A stretch of DNA of 64,000 bases from Lepidurus packardi (GCA_023053545.1 JAKZAN010000026.1:61001-125000), one strand, 5' to 3'. Shown: positions 32,743 to 43,496, counted from the first letter of the stretch. Notes: generated from the letters alone by a model not told the origin. Translations and numbers: made by a program.

Positions 32743-34528
32743 TTAAATTATAAGTACCAAAATAACAAAAAAACAGCAGATATATAAAAAAGCATAAGAC
32801 TTTATTGAGGATTTTTGTATTATACTAATCAAATTTGATTGTAATAATATTTTATGCTAAATCCCTTGGGCTCCTAATTTTTCAAGCCATCCCTGATCTA
32901 ATGAAACTCTCACTAAATCTCCAATAGGCAAATTAATTTTTCTAGTTATTTGTCTAGATAATAAAGGAATAAACCATATTATTGAAACTAAACTCTTATA
33001 ATTATAACTATAATTATACTCCCCCCTAACACTAGATCCAATAAATAATATACTTAAAAACCCCCCAAAGATTCCACAGATCAAAGCCACTATTTTTATG
33101 AAAACAGACAAAATTGTTAAAGAGGGGTATGGAAACAACAATCAACTAAACAAAGCCCCGCCGACAATTCCGCCAAATCCTAAAAAAAATATAGGATTAA
33201 CTATATTAAGATCCTCATCCAAAAAATTTGATAAAACACTAAATCTAGGAAATATTAATATAGAAAAATAAGCTAATCGAAGAGAATAAATAGCAGTTAA
33301 AACTGTAGAAATAATTAATAAAACTAAAATAAAACTATTTATATTATTTATTAAAGCTGATTCAATAATAGCATCCTTAGAATAAAATCCAGCCAAAAAA
33401 GGTATTCCACATAATGCTAAGTTAGCTATATTAAAATAACTTCTAGTAAGTGGAAATCTAAAACTAATACCGCCTATTTTTCGAATATCTTGCCAGCCGC
33501 CTACTTGATGAATAAACACCCCTGCACATAAAAATAACAAAGCTTTAAATAAAGCATGTATTAGTAAATGAAAAAAAGCTAATAAAGGAAACCCAGCTGC
33601 TAAAGAAAATATTATTACCCCTAATTGGCTTAAAGTTGATAAAGCAATAATTTTTTTTAAATCATATTCATACAGAGCTGCTATACCAGCCATAAATATA
33701 GTTCTAGCTGATAAACACAACAAAATATCTAATATCAAAGTTCCTACTCCTATATCATAAAATCGAATTAATAAATAGACACCTGCTGTTACTAATGTAT
33801 GTATGTACTATGTATGTATGTAATGTATATACTATGTAAATGTATGTATGTAGATGAGTGTACTAATGCTGACACAGGCGTTGGAGCAGCTATAGCTGCT
33901 GGCAACCATGCTGAAAACGGAATCTGAGCTCTTTTAGTTATAGCTGCTACAATAATACAATAAGGTAAAAATGTTAAAGAATGTGAATTAAATAAGCTAT
34001 TTGGCTGACAATACGGTAGAAATCTATAATCCCCTAGTATTATTCACCACGAAATTATTAATAAAAAACAAACATCTCCAATACGATTAGATAAAGCTGT
34101 CAATATCCCAGCTGCTGCAGACTTTCTATTTTGATAATAAATAACTAAAGCATAAGAAACTAACCCTAACCCATCTCATCCTAATAAAATTCTAATTAAA
34201 TTAGGACTACTAATCAATAAAACTATAGTAAACACAAACCCGGTAACAATTAAAATAAACCGATTTACACCTAAATCATGAATTATATAGCTTCATCTAT
34301 ATAAAACTACTGTAGCGGAAATAAAAAGAACTAAGCTAATAAAAAAAACAAGAAACTCAATCTACTAAAAAAAGTTGCCGAGACTCGAACCCCGTTAATA
34401 CAAAAAAAATTAAACTCGATAAAATTTCTGCTCTGAAACATTAATACAACCACCCCTAATATTAAAATTAGTATTCTTGAAAAATAAAAACAACATGCAA
34501 TAATATGATAAAATGATAAAACATCCAT
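32743..34528 (-). pseudogene. nad5: nad5, full length but frameshifted and microsatellite-interrupted (NUMT)
   Basis: The ATG at 34528 gives MDVLSFYHIMACCF, and NFIEFNFFCINGV follows. Conserved blocks include [69 protein letters not shown] and HALFKALLFLCAG. A GTAT-type microsatellite at about 33794-33858 breaks the frame after PTPVSALVH, and further frameshifts occur near 33141 and 34330. The TAA is at 32743-32745. Confidence 0.94.
33794..33858. repeat. GTAT/TATG microsatellite inside nad5
   Basis: ATGTATGTATGTACTATG-type repeats replace a short native stretch (flanks TACTAATG on both sides). A nuclear-type slippage expansion within former mitochondrial DNA. Confidence 0.85.
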
Positions 34529-34591
34529 GGTCTCCAGTGATAGACTCACCTGAGATATCACAAACCTCTATTCTATTGAAACTACGAAAAC
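34529..34591 (-). pseudogene. trnH: mt tRNA-His, anticodon GTG (NUMT)
   Basis: The complement contains AGGTTTGTGATATCT between nad5 and nad4, the canonical position. The acceptor stem has two mismatches. Confidence 0.75.
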
Positions 34592-35439
34592 ATACTCAAT
34601 CCAATAAAATTAATAAGTTTAGGGGAAACCAATGCAAGAATCTCAATAATAATTCTCGAGCAGTAATAGGATTTCTTGAAATGATAGAATTAAGGGGGGA
34701 TCCATGTTGAGAAGAAGAGTATAAATAAAGTGAATAAGCTGCAGCGAAAAATGAAACTAACCCCACCAAGATTATTATTCATACTCTTCAACTTACTAAA
34801 GAATTAATTAAAGAAATCTCACCAAATAAATTTAATGAAGGGGGAGCTGCTATATTTACAGAAGAAAGTAAAAACCATCAAATAGTTAATCTAGGAAATA
34901 ATCGAAGTATCCCGCGGGTTAATAATAAACTTCGTGAGGTAATTCGCTCATATGATATATTTGCTAGACAAAATATACCAGAAGAAGCTAACCCCTGAGC
35001 AATTATTATAATTAAAGCACCATTCCAGCCTCAAAAATAGAAACTATAAATACCCCCAAGAACCAAACCTATGTGAGCCACTGAAGAATAAGCAATCAAA
35101 GACTTAATATCTCTCTGACACAAACAAATAAATCTAGTTAATAAAGCCCTATCATTCTAACTCTAATAACAAATGGTGCCCATGTTATAACACAAGAAAT
35201 ATTAATATGTATAACTCGCATTAAACCCATACCCCCCGAGATTCAACAAAATCCCTGCTAAAATCATCGAACCAGCAATAGGAGCCTCTACATGAGCCCT
35301 AGGTAATCACAAATGAAAAAAATAAATAGGCATTTTAACTCAAAAAGCTAATATTAAAAAAGCAAAAAATAATGAATATGAAAAATACCCTATATAACAT
35401 ATATTTAACGTACCTAACCGAGTCAATAAAAAGAACATG

Positions 35440-35457
35440 GAAAAATACGTACCTAAA
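35440..35457. repeat. Target-site duplication, left copy (retrotransposon in nad4)
   Basis: GAAAAATACGTACCTAAA; matches 37993-38010 at 17 of 18 positions. Confidence 0.9.
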
Positions 35458-37992
35458 AAGAAGTTAGATTCGAGGAAGAACATTTGGTTTACAAAAGAAC
35501 TCCGACAACTTCGAAAGTCGGCGGCATAAGCCCTCAAAACATTCCGGGAGACAAGGTTAACTAAGGACGAGCAAATCTGGAAGGACGCTAGAAACTACTA
35601 CCATACAAAACACTGGAATAAATCAATCGAAACACTGGAAGAATATTGCCAAAGCGCCAAACCCAAAATACATTTGGGCGTTAAATAAAAAATTCAAAAA
35701 TACCCCTTCGCCAGCACTGTTAGAACTTCTCCGTGACGAAAACGCTCAGCCTTTCGAATCCGAACAAACAAAACTTAATTACCTTGGCGAAAAGATGCTA
35801 GAAGGTGAGATACCCAACTTGTCCACCCCAGGAAACGCCCTCTGCCATAGGCGGACTCCAACACACTTTCACCGGAACTCACCTCCCCTACTAACTATGG
35901 AAGAAATACACTGCGACCTTAAAAGAAATCCCGTCAGCAAAAGCACCTGGCTGCGATGGAATTCAAGCGTTAGTCCTAAAAAATGTCTGGCCAGCAATAA
36001 AAATTCCCGTGCAATTGATCTTCAATGCCTCGATTAAGTTGGCTTACTTTCCCAGTCAGTGGAAGTTAGCGAAAGTACTGGCAATCCCGAAACCAATGAA
36101 ACCGAGCTACACCAACCAAAGGAGCTTCAGACCAATTGCCCTGCTCTCCACTCTAGGAAAACTTCTTGAAAAACTAATTGCGATAAAACTCACAAATTTC
36201 CTGGAATCAGAAGGAAAGTTGGCCGACAGTCAGTGGGGTTTCCGGACAAAAAGGTCCACTACCCATGCCCTTCTACAATTGAGTACCGCTGTTCTGAAGG
36301 GATTTGACAAGGGAAAAATAACCTCAGCCCTTCTACTTGACATACGCGGAGCATTCGATAATGTAAATAATAAAAAATTTGCGAAAAAGTTACAACAAAT
36401 GCTTGAAAGTTTCCTAAGCAAGAGTGTTAGCTTACATAGAAAATGCCCACAGCAAGAGTGCAATCTTTCATGTTCCTAAGGGTTCCCCTTTATCACCGAT
36501 ACTTTTCGTGGTTTACCTAAACGGAGTTCTTTCCCTCCTCAAGCAAAAGCGTGTCAGGATACTTGCATTCGCGGATGACCTACTGCTATACACTACTGGA
36601 TCTTCTGGGGAAGTGAATGTTAGGATCTTACAGTCTTGCATTAAAGCTGTCGAACAATGGGGAAAACAACTGAACCTTCAATTTAGCAGGGGAAAAACAG
36701 AGCTAATCCACTTCTTCAGAAAACACCAACCAGCCAGCTCGCCCCTCTCATGGAATAACGAGGAATTCGCGCCAAAAAGCTCAGTACGATACTTGGGCCT
36801 TATCTTGGGCGAATCATATGCGTGGCCTAGCAGCAAGATGCTCAAAGACAGTAGCAGTGATGCAAAAAATCAAAAGCATTTCACCTTTTATCACGTGCGA
36901 CCTTATCCGCACCCTGGTAAAAGCTATTGTGTATCCTACTCTATCCTGCTCTATGGAGGACCAGCATGGTATAATGCCCCGAAGTCATCATTAAGACCCC
37001 TACACTCAATACACAGATTGGCACTACTAGCAGTCACGGGTGCTTGCGTCACCACCCCGACGATAGTACTTGAGTCAGAAGTTGAAATATTACCCTTGCC
37101 TTTGCAAATAAAAGAATGCCTCTTGAGATTCTACTCAAAACTTCCCGCCGGAGTGTATGTGAACGCAAGAAGGAAAAGATACAGATCGTACGAAGAGCAA
37201 ACCCACTCATTAACTAAGGTGGTCTTCCGAGACTATATTCCCAAAAGTGCAATGGATGTGAAAACAATAAGCAAACGTACACATGCGCTCTGGGAAGAAG
37301 AGTGGACATCATCCTTACTCACCCTGAACATTCGTCAACTAAATGTATCCCTTTCAGAAAAACCGATATGCACAAATAAACTGCCTCGCGCTATGGTAGC
37401 CCAGATCATCAGAGCTAGAACGCAGCACTACCCCACTTTACAACATCTCCAGAAAATTGGAAAAGCGGTCTTCCTGCTGCCCCTGCTCAACTCACAAAAA
37501 GCAAAGTCTAGCGCACATTGGCAGACATTGTCCATGGCTTAACAAAGCACGTGCTAAACTAATCAGATCATTATGTACAAACCAAATCCACTTCTCTCCA
37601 GCCCAGTTCCTCACCTATCCAAGAGCCTTCCCTTATGTAGAAACCTTTCTAAGCACTGCCAAAAAGAAATTCAACAAAGGAAAAGCCTGGTTATAAATAG
37701 GCGAATATTAGACTGTGTCCACGTTTTAATTTATAGCGTTTTCTCCGCTTCAAGTTTCGAGCTTTAACTCTTTGTCTGCAATAGAATCCCAAAAACGTAA
37801 AGGTTCCTCCTCAACAGTCTCCCCAACCTTCCCTAACATAGATGGAAACATACGGTGAAGGGCTTGCCAGTTTACAAAGGCCGCCCAATGTGACAGGGTT
37901 CTGTTATATCCCTTTCACCTACCCGGTTTTAAATGTACGTTTTTAATAATAAACTTTGGCAACAGGCTTATGCCTATACGCCAATAAAATTT
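35458..37992 (+). mobile_element. 5'-truncated non-LTR retrotransposon in nad4
   Basis: An element of about 2.5 kb flanked by GAAAAA(T/A)ACGTACCTAAA. It lacks the endonuclease region and starts in the linker before the reverse transcriptase. After the RT it keeps the C-terminal zinc-knuckle segment and a 3' UTR of about 300 bp ending with AATAAAATT. The RT motifs and tail place it near the I/Jockey/R1 groups; the clade is not certain. It inserted after the mitochondrial DNA reached the nucleus. Confidence 0.93.
35500..37696 (+). pseudogene. Reverse transcriptase of a non-LTR retrotransposon, multiple frameshifts
   Basis: Read across shifted frames: a linker with WFTKELRQLRKS, then KVLAIPKP, SFRPIALLSTLGKLLEKL, ADSQWGFRTKRSTTHAL, LLDIRGAFDNV (motif A Asp), KGSPLSPILFVVYLNG, ILAFADDLLLYT (FADD catalytic box), KTELIHF and SVRYLGLILG. 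After the RT come LLYGGPAWYN, LHSIHRLALLAVTGA and the CPC...H...C tail. Frame breaks occur near 35520, 35690, 35950, 36440-36480 and 37460, so no active enzyme is encoded. The longest open stretch is 36424-37542. Confidence 0.9.
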
Positions 37993-38010
37993 GAAAAAAA
38001 CGTACCTAAA
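37993..38010. repeat. Target-site duplication, right copy
   Basis: GAAAAAAACGTACCTAAA; partner of 35440-35457. Confidence 0.9.
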
Positions 38011-38492
38011 TCTGAGCCTATAACAAAAAAACAAATCAACAAAGGCAAAGATGCAATTAAAGTACAAAATAAAAAAATAAGCCTGCCTGCAATCGCTCAG
38101 GTTGATAACCCCACCCTAAAATGAGTAAATAAGTAGGATCAGAGATGATTCAAACATAATATAAAAAAATAAATAATCTCTAATTAAAAAACTTGCTTCT
38201 AAAAATAATAAAAGGAAAAACACCACAAATAAAACATTATTACTAAATGCATGTTGAAGCTTGTAACTTCTTCATCAATATTAAGAACAATAATCAAACT
38301 AGTAATAAAACAAGAACATAAGAAACAATATTAAAAGATATCTCAAAGAAAAGCAACCCCCCTACATGTACACCTATGACTCACCAATATAAACACAATA
38401 CCAAGATTCTTAAAATTATATTCACTCAACACCGAACTAAAATCAACTAAAATCACAGAGATCAAAAACAATGTTATTAATAAAATTTTCAG

Positions 38493-38795
38493 CATTGTAA
38501 AATAGTAAATGAATTAAAATAATCACTCCCGTGAGAGCGCACAATTGAGATCAAAACAGCTAATCCCAATGCTGCTTCACAAACCATAAGAAACTAAAAT
38601 ACACTAAAATAAAATAAAACTCATCCCCAACAAAATAAATATATTAGATATAAAAACTTGCCCTAATATTATCCCTTCTAGTCTTATTAAAACAGCCAAA
38701 AGATGCCGACGATAAGAAATAAACACCCCTAAATTTCTTAATATAATAACTGATCCTAAGTGCAACCACTCTGGTAAAATAAAACTATTTAACAT
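38493..38795 (-). pseudogene. nad4L: nad4L (NUMT)
   Basis: The ATG at 38795 gives MLNSFMLPEWLHLGSVM, SYRRHLLAVLMSLEG and MLLGMSFMLF. After a frameshift near 38600 it continues [12 protein letters not shown] and RSHGSDYF, typical of subunit 4L. It overlaps the nad4 start. Confidence 0.9.
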
Positions 38796-38805
38796 TATTC
38801 AATTC

Positions 38806-38871
38806 ACCTTAATAATAATAAAAAAAATATTGGTCTTGTAAATCAAAAATAAGATTAATTCTTTTAAGGTA
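38806..38871 (+). pseudogene. trnT: mt tRNA-Thr, anticodon TGT (NUMT)
   Basis: Acceptor ACCTTAA/TTAAGGT; anticodon region TTGGTCTTGTAAATCAA. Confidence 0.87.
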
Positions 38872-38935
38872 TCAAGCAAATAATTACTTATACCGTAAGC
38901 TTCCAAAGCTTATATTCTTCTTAAACTACTTCTTG
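38872..38935 (-). pseudogene. trnP: mt tRNA-Pro, anticodon TGG (NUMT)
   Basis: The complement has ATAAGCTTTGGAAGCTTA; lies between trnT and nad6. The acceptor stem is weak. Confidence 0.8.
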
Positions 38936-38944
38936 CTATTTTTA

Positions 38945-39462
38945 ATAATGCTAATATACAATATCCTATCAATCTTTTTATTAATAAACTCCTTTTTATT
39001 TATAACACTCACTCACCCATTATCTATAGGGCTAAGCTTAATAATTCAAAGACTTTTAATTTGCTTAATATCAGGAATCTTATTTCTAAATTATTGATTT
39101 TCATATACACTTTTTTAATTTTTTTTTTTTGGGGGGGGGGGGTTTTACAAGTATTATTTATTTATAGTTCTAGATTGGCATCAAACGAATTATTTAAATT
39201 TAAGCCATACAGGTTCACTGTAATTGCTATATCTAGTTTTCTGTTATTAATAATCATCTATTTAAATAAAGAAAATTCATGAAGTAATCTATTAATACAT
39301 AAATGAATAATCTTAGCAAGCTATAAATCTTTTCTTATTAAAATTTACAGACCAATATTATTTCCAATTATATTTTTTCTTATTTCCTGTCTTCTACTAT
39401 GCTTATTAGTTGTAGTCAATCTTACTAAATTTGATAGAAGACCTCTTCGGTTGCAAAAATAA
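38945..39462 (+). pseudogene. nad6: nad6 with homopolymer damage (NUMT)
   Basis: The frame starts MMLMYNMLSMF; THPLSMGLSLMIQSLLICL and NYWFSYTLF follow. A run of about 15 T then 12 G (39116-39142) shifts the frame before VLFMYSSSLASNELF. It ends with TAA at 39460-39462, overlapping the cob ATG. Confidence 0.9.
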
Positions 39463-40020
39463 TGTTAACCCTACCAAAATCCCACCCTTTAATTAAAATC
39501 ATTAATAATGCACTAATTGACCTACCTGCTCCATCAAACATCAATATTTGATGAAATTTTGGTTCTCTCCTGGGTTTATGCCTAATAATTCAAATCATCA
39601 CTGGTCTATTTCTCGCAATTCACTTCTCTGCCCACTTAGACCTAGCTTTCTCTAGCGTAGCACATATTTGCCGGGATGTTAATTATGGCTGATTTTTACG
39701 AACTTTGCACGCAAACGGAGCCTCTTTTTTCTTTATTTGTTTATACCTCCATATCGGACGAGGTATATATTACGGATCTTATTTATTCACTCTAACATGA
39801 TTTGTAGGAATTATACTCATATTATTAGTTATAGGGGCCGCGTTTATAGGTTATGTATTACCATGGGGGCAAATATATTTTTGGGGGGCAACAGTAATCA
39901 CCAACCTAGTGTCAGCTATTCCCTATGTAGGAGACAATATCGTCCAATGAATTTGAGGTGGATTTGCAGTCGACAACCCTACATTAACTCGATTTTTTAC
40001 AATCCATTTTTTACTATTTT
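39462..40020 (+). pseudogene. cob: cob (cytochrome b) 5' half (NUMT)
   Basis: [89 protein letters not shown] and GGFAVDNPTLTRFF are read without a stop under the mitochondrial code. The gene ends abruptly after about 186 of about 378 codons; this is the right boundary of the NUMT. Confidence 0.93.
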
Positions 40021-40037
40021 TGAGTTAGTTTTAATCC
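40016..40037. repeat. 22-bp direct repeat, left copy
   Basis: The sequence from ATTTTTGAGTTAG to AATCC occurs again at 40181-40202, bracketing the palindrome and the NUMT edge. Confidence 0.85.
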
Positions 40038-40076
40038 AAACCCAAAATTAATTCTATCTAATCTAATTAATTTTAA

Positions 40077-40121
40077 TTCCAAACCCAAAAGCTTCGCCAC
40101 GCGAAGCTTTTGGGTTTGGAA
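40077..40121. repeat. Palindrome with 21-bp perfect arms at the NUMT edge
   Basis: TTCCAAACCCAAAAGCTTCG C-CAC-G and complement; loop CAC. The arm motif CCAAACCCAAAA also occurs directly repeated at 40036-40047. Confidence 0.95.
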
Positions 40122-40180
40122 GAATGAAACAGTTCTCGGCCAGAAGTGTTTTATTTCGGTCAAACTTGCCGCATTGAGTC

Positions 40181-40202
40181 ATTTTTGAGTTAGTTTTAAT
40201 CC
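40181..40202. repeat. 22-bp direct repeat, right copy
   Basis: Identical to 40016-40037. Confidence 0.85.
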
Positions 40203-41776
40203 CAGTGAGGGTCATTTCTTGCCCATTTCTGAGAAAGCGCCCGGAAGAGAACGTGTCGTGTTCATTGCAATTCTATTCATGCTTTTCTCGTTTATTTTCA
40301 CGTTTCCTTTCGAGTCGACGTGGGACTCCTTGGTGGATTTGATCCTCTGACGGTCTTACAGTAAGTTTATAGCCTTTTCGGTGCTAATTTTCCCTAATAG
40401 GGTTTGGAAAGAGTAGCGCTTTGTGTTGGACGATGTGAAATCCCTGTGATCTGGTCCCTTGGCGAATTTTCTTCAATTCCGCGGTGTTTTCAAGATCTTT
40501 TCGGTGTTTTCAAGACGAAGTCGAGGCAACCTTTTCGTTTTCCCCAAATTGGTGTTAAATTCTCAAACTTTGAGTCAATTTTGCTTCTCATTTGAGTCTT
40601 TGTACGCATTCTTTTTAAGGGGAGCTAAAATGAAAAATGCTGAATTCATTGTTGCAATTTATGCCAACAGGAAAGCTTTTGAAAAGGTTCAGAAAGCCAT
40701 TTGGGTTCGAAAGAAAACGTCAGTTTTAGGATGTAGCCTTTGACTCGTGTGTATGGTTTCCGACTAACTCGTTTCCCCCCTTCTATGTTTGTTTTGCATT
40801 ATCTTCGCCATGTAGACCGCGGAAAGAGGGTGGAAGGTGGGAAGAACAATTTGGTGGGTTGTAGAACTCGTCCAACGTATCAAAGCGAAAAGGAAGAGTG
40901 AATAAGTCGACTTGGGATTCGCTGCGTTACTACCCAACATTATCTTCATTTGAAGCCTATGTGAGGCTAAACTCCGTCTCCTAGCCACACTTGGGGATTA
41001 AGGAGAAAAGCTTACAATTGCTTACAACGATGTATGAATGGAGAAATATAAACATTCGTTTACATGTAGAAATAACTAACTAATAAGCCGAATTCATAAG
41101 ATCGTCATAAAAACGAGAGCTGCGACTTAAAGAGGTCTGACCTATTTTATTCCTTTTATTATTACTGATCTATTGCATTCAATTAAACTGTTAAATACAT
41201 TTGAAAATATCTTTCCTTAATCTCACACATAACTCTCACACGTGGCATGCTATGTTTTCACTCAGCTTTATTTGAATAACAGGCGAAGAAATAAGGATGC
41301 CTCTCCTAAAAAATTCAAATAATAATTACCAACTGGAGCAGGCAAAAGGTTTAAACGAATAACCCAGCGGCATCTTGTTTGAGCTTGTCCAGCCCAAATT
41401 TCACGAAATCGTCCGTTTTAGACGTTAAAAAAAGCCTACACGCCCAAACGTTGGAATGAAACTTCTCACTGAAAACACGCACAAAATCCACAAATGAAGC
41501 TGAATGAATGCTTATAGATTAACAGGAATGTTGTTCGTAACTGCAGACAGACGAAGTTACGTAAATTCAGCTAAAAACACAACTATTCTATATATAAAGT
41601 TGTGCATAATAAAAGTTTCTGTCTGAACCTGTAGCTTGTTCGACTTTTCGAGCGCAACTGAGGCTGCATGTTGTACAAAGCGCCGCTTGCGGCCGTTCCA
41701 GTATCGCGCACTATTCAAATTCGATGGAATTGTCTAAAACAAATTTTTCTTAGGTTTAACTTTGCATCAGCAGGCC
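40203..41776. other. Unassigned region; possible non-coding first exon near 40260-40357
   Basis: A strong donor-like ACA|GTAAGT at 40357-40358 follows a stretch starting near an initiator-like TTCATTG (40261). No downstream exon is recognised, so this is weak. The remaining ORFs (40404-40595, 40459-40743, 40764-40988) lack support. Confidence 0.25.
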
Positions 41777-42164
41777 TATAAATATTAGCCAGCATAACCC
41801 AGATATTTTCATTTCGTTTCAATCGGCTCCTTTGTGGTTGGCACGAGTGGGTTAAGCTTTAGTAGCCCACTATTATACCTTCCTTTAACATAAACAAACG
41901 GTTAACATGGACGAGTTCACAGATTTTTTCGCAAGTTTGCGGATTAAGATTCCTTACTGGCGTGAATCATACCTAACTGCCTTGATTGAGCGCGCTGTTT
42001 TTAATACAGAATCTTATTATCGCGCAATTAGTGGGCTATTACTACTACTACTAATAATTACAATAATAATAATGACAGAAGCAACAAATAGGCGTGGTTT
42101 AGAAGTGAGCCTGGCCCGCGCCAGGCTCACTTCTAAACAAACAAACCTGTACAAAATCACTTGA
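41777..42164 (+). CDS. Doubtful short gene: TATA-initiator promoter and ORF cut by a palindrome
   Basis: TATAAATA at 41777-41784 lies about 34 bases before TTCATTT. The ATG at 41907 opens MDEFTDFFASLRIKIPYWRE, TALIERAVFNTESYYRAIS, after which the frame enters low-complexity CTACTA/ATAATA and the palindrome at 42097-42138. The first 45 codons look protein-like; the rest does not. TAGCCCACTA (41863) and TAGTGGGCTA (42027) form an inverted pair around the ORF start. It may be a decayed gene or an element fragment. Family unknown. Confidence 0.25.
42097..42138. repeat. Palindrome with 19-bp perfect arms, GC-rich centre
   Basis: GTTTAGAAGTGAGCCTGGC, loop CCGC, then the exact complement. Confidence 0.95.
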
Positions 42165-42439
42165 TAGCACTTGAAAACAGTCGTTTCGCATTTCGCGTTT
42201 GGTTCGCATTTTAGTTCGCAATTGGAGAAATTTTGATACAAATTGATAGAATTTGATACAGTTGATCGAGTTTGATACAACTTGATAGCATTTGATAGAT
42301 TTTTACTGGCCGTCTTTTAGGCTATCAGTCAAGTCCATTTTTCTTTTCTGTATTGAAAGTTTTGGGGCTTACTTTTAGTACCGAATGCCATAATGCTCCT
42401 TGATATATACTGAATATCAAAACCGACTTCAAACTCATA

Positions 42440-42779
42440 GGGTGCATTTTATTGTGAACGGAACTTAGTAACTGCGTTGGCCAGTTGGCTCAACTGGCAC
42501 GTTCGCGTGGACGGGGATCAGCTGGGCGGGCGTTTTAGCTCAACGGGATGGCTTGGCGCGTAACTTGAAAATCGCTTCCAGTTTAATTGCGTCCCTGCTG
42601 CATAGTAGAATTCTGGGCGATCCCATAGCCCGCCCTTAAGCTTGACGGGCTGTTTTATTGTCAACGCTCGTGCAACTCGGCCAGTTGAACGACGACCTGC
42701 AGAACGTCCGTTTTATTGACAATGAGAGCTGTCCAACGGAAGAACTGGTGAACGGATCAGTTCACAATAAAACGCACCC
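42440..42779. mobile_element. 340-bp MITE with 20-bp TIRs and ATA target duplication
   Basis: Left end GGGTGCATTTTATTGTGAAC; the right end is its complement with one change. ATA flanks both sides (42437-42439, 42780-42782). TTTTATTG motifs recur internally. The 3-bp duplication and GGGTG ends suggest PIF/Harbinger or a relative; there is no coding capacity. Confidence 0.8.
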
Positions 42780-42785
42780 ATAAAT

Positions 42786-42799
42786 ACCCGCTAAGCTAC
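42786..42799. repeat. 14-bp target duplication, left (U2 fragment)
   Basis: ACCCGCTAAGCTAC, repeated at 42837-42850. Confidence 0.9.
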
Positions 42800-42836
42800 T
42801 ACTCTTTGATCTTAGCCAAAAGGCCGAGAAGCGATA
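42800..42836 (-). pseudogene. U2 snRNA 5' fragment (retro-inserted)
   Basis: On the minus strand it reads ATCGCTTCTCGGCCTTTTGG then CTAAGATCAAAGAGTA, the first 36 bases of spliceosomal U2 RNA up to the branch-point recognition region. It is flanked by a perfect 14-bp direct repeat ACCCGCTAAGCTAC (42786-42799 and 42837-42850). The rest of U2 is absent, so it is not functional. The duplication implies target-primed insertion, probably by a LINE enzyme. Confidence 0.9.
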
Positions 42837-42850
42837 ACCCGCTAAGCTAC
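42837..42850. repeat. 14-bp target duplication, right (U2 fragment)
   Basis: Identical to 42786-42799. Confidence 0.9.
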
Positions 42851-42985
42851 AATGCAGGCGTTCTAAGCTTCTTGATTACCATCGCTGTCAGTAGAGGGCA
42901 CAAGTTGTCTAACTGTATCAAAAAAAGAACCTAAAAATTGTAGTTGACCACGTACAAGACAAACTCGTTGAACTTAAAAGCGAGT

Positions 42986-42991
42986 TTTATT
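42986..42991 (-). terminator. Poly(A) signal AATAAA of the 467-aa HES gene
   Basis: AATAAA on the minus strand about 540 bp after the stop codon; it gives a 3' UTR containing the K and GY boxes. Confidence 0.5.
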
Positions 42992-43086
42992 TGCAAGTTT
43001 GTTGTATTATCACGTAAAGGCATCATTGTCTGCATTCAGCTTTTTAAAGCAGGTAAATATGCATGCCAAATTTTTAGCCAACTCAA

Positions 43087-43092
43087 ATCACA
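43087..43092 (-). promoter_or_regulatory. K box (TGTGAT) in the HES 3' region
   Basis: TGTGAT on the minus strand. In Drosophila E(spl) and Brd genes this motif is complementary to miR-2/miR-11 family seeds. Confidence 0.45.
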
Positions 43093-43251
43093 GTGAGCAC
43101 TGAGATAGTACAAAGAAGGACTACGAGGAAGGGTACATAGTATAATAGTTTGAAAGGAACTGATTGGGTTGATCTATAAACTAAGGCACAAGAGGGAGGA
43201 AAACAAAACATTTGAAACGTTCAATCCTTCGATAGAGAAACTTAAATTAAT

Positions 43252-43258
43252 GGAAGAC
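43252..43258 (-). promoter_or_regulatory. GY box (GTCTTCC) in the HES 3' region
   Basis: Exact GTCTTCC on the minus strand, complementary to the miR-7 seed. Located between the stop codon and the poly(A) signal. Confidence 0.5.
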
Positions 43259-43496
43259 ATAATGAATGTTGTTCAGGCGAAATAATGTTCAGCCTGGCTA
43301 AACAAGAAATGTTACAAAGTGTACATTCGATTTGGGATAGTATGGTACAGGAATCATTGAGATCAATGAAGCTTGGGTGGTTAAGCTAGCTTTTTACGTT
43401 TTCGGAAACATCCGAATTATTCTTGGCAAAATTATATAATTTTCTTAATAAGGGACTATAGCCAGAAAGACACTGCGTGGGCGTGCATCACAATAG

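Larger units (their letters stand above)
34592..38495 (-). pseudogene. nad4: nad4 split by a retrotransposon (NUMT)
   Basis: The start ATG at 38495 gives MLKILLMTLFLISVILVDF. The N-terminal half (38011-38495) runs to CFFVMGSDLGT; the C-terminal half (34592-35457) continues FSMFFLLTRLGTLNICYMGYF and ends YSSSQHGSPLN...LLLSFLHWFPLNLL. Between them is a 2.5-kb retrotransposon flanked by an 18-bp duplication. Several frameshifts occur in both halves. Confidence 0.93.

Noticed and set aside
42800..42836. Functional U2 snRNA gene
   Set aside because: Only the first 36 bases are present and target duplications flank the fragment.
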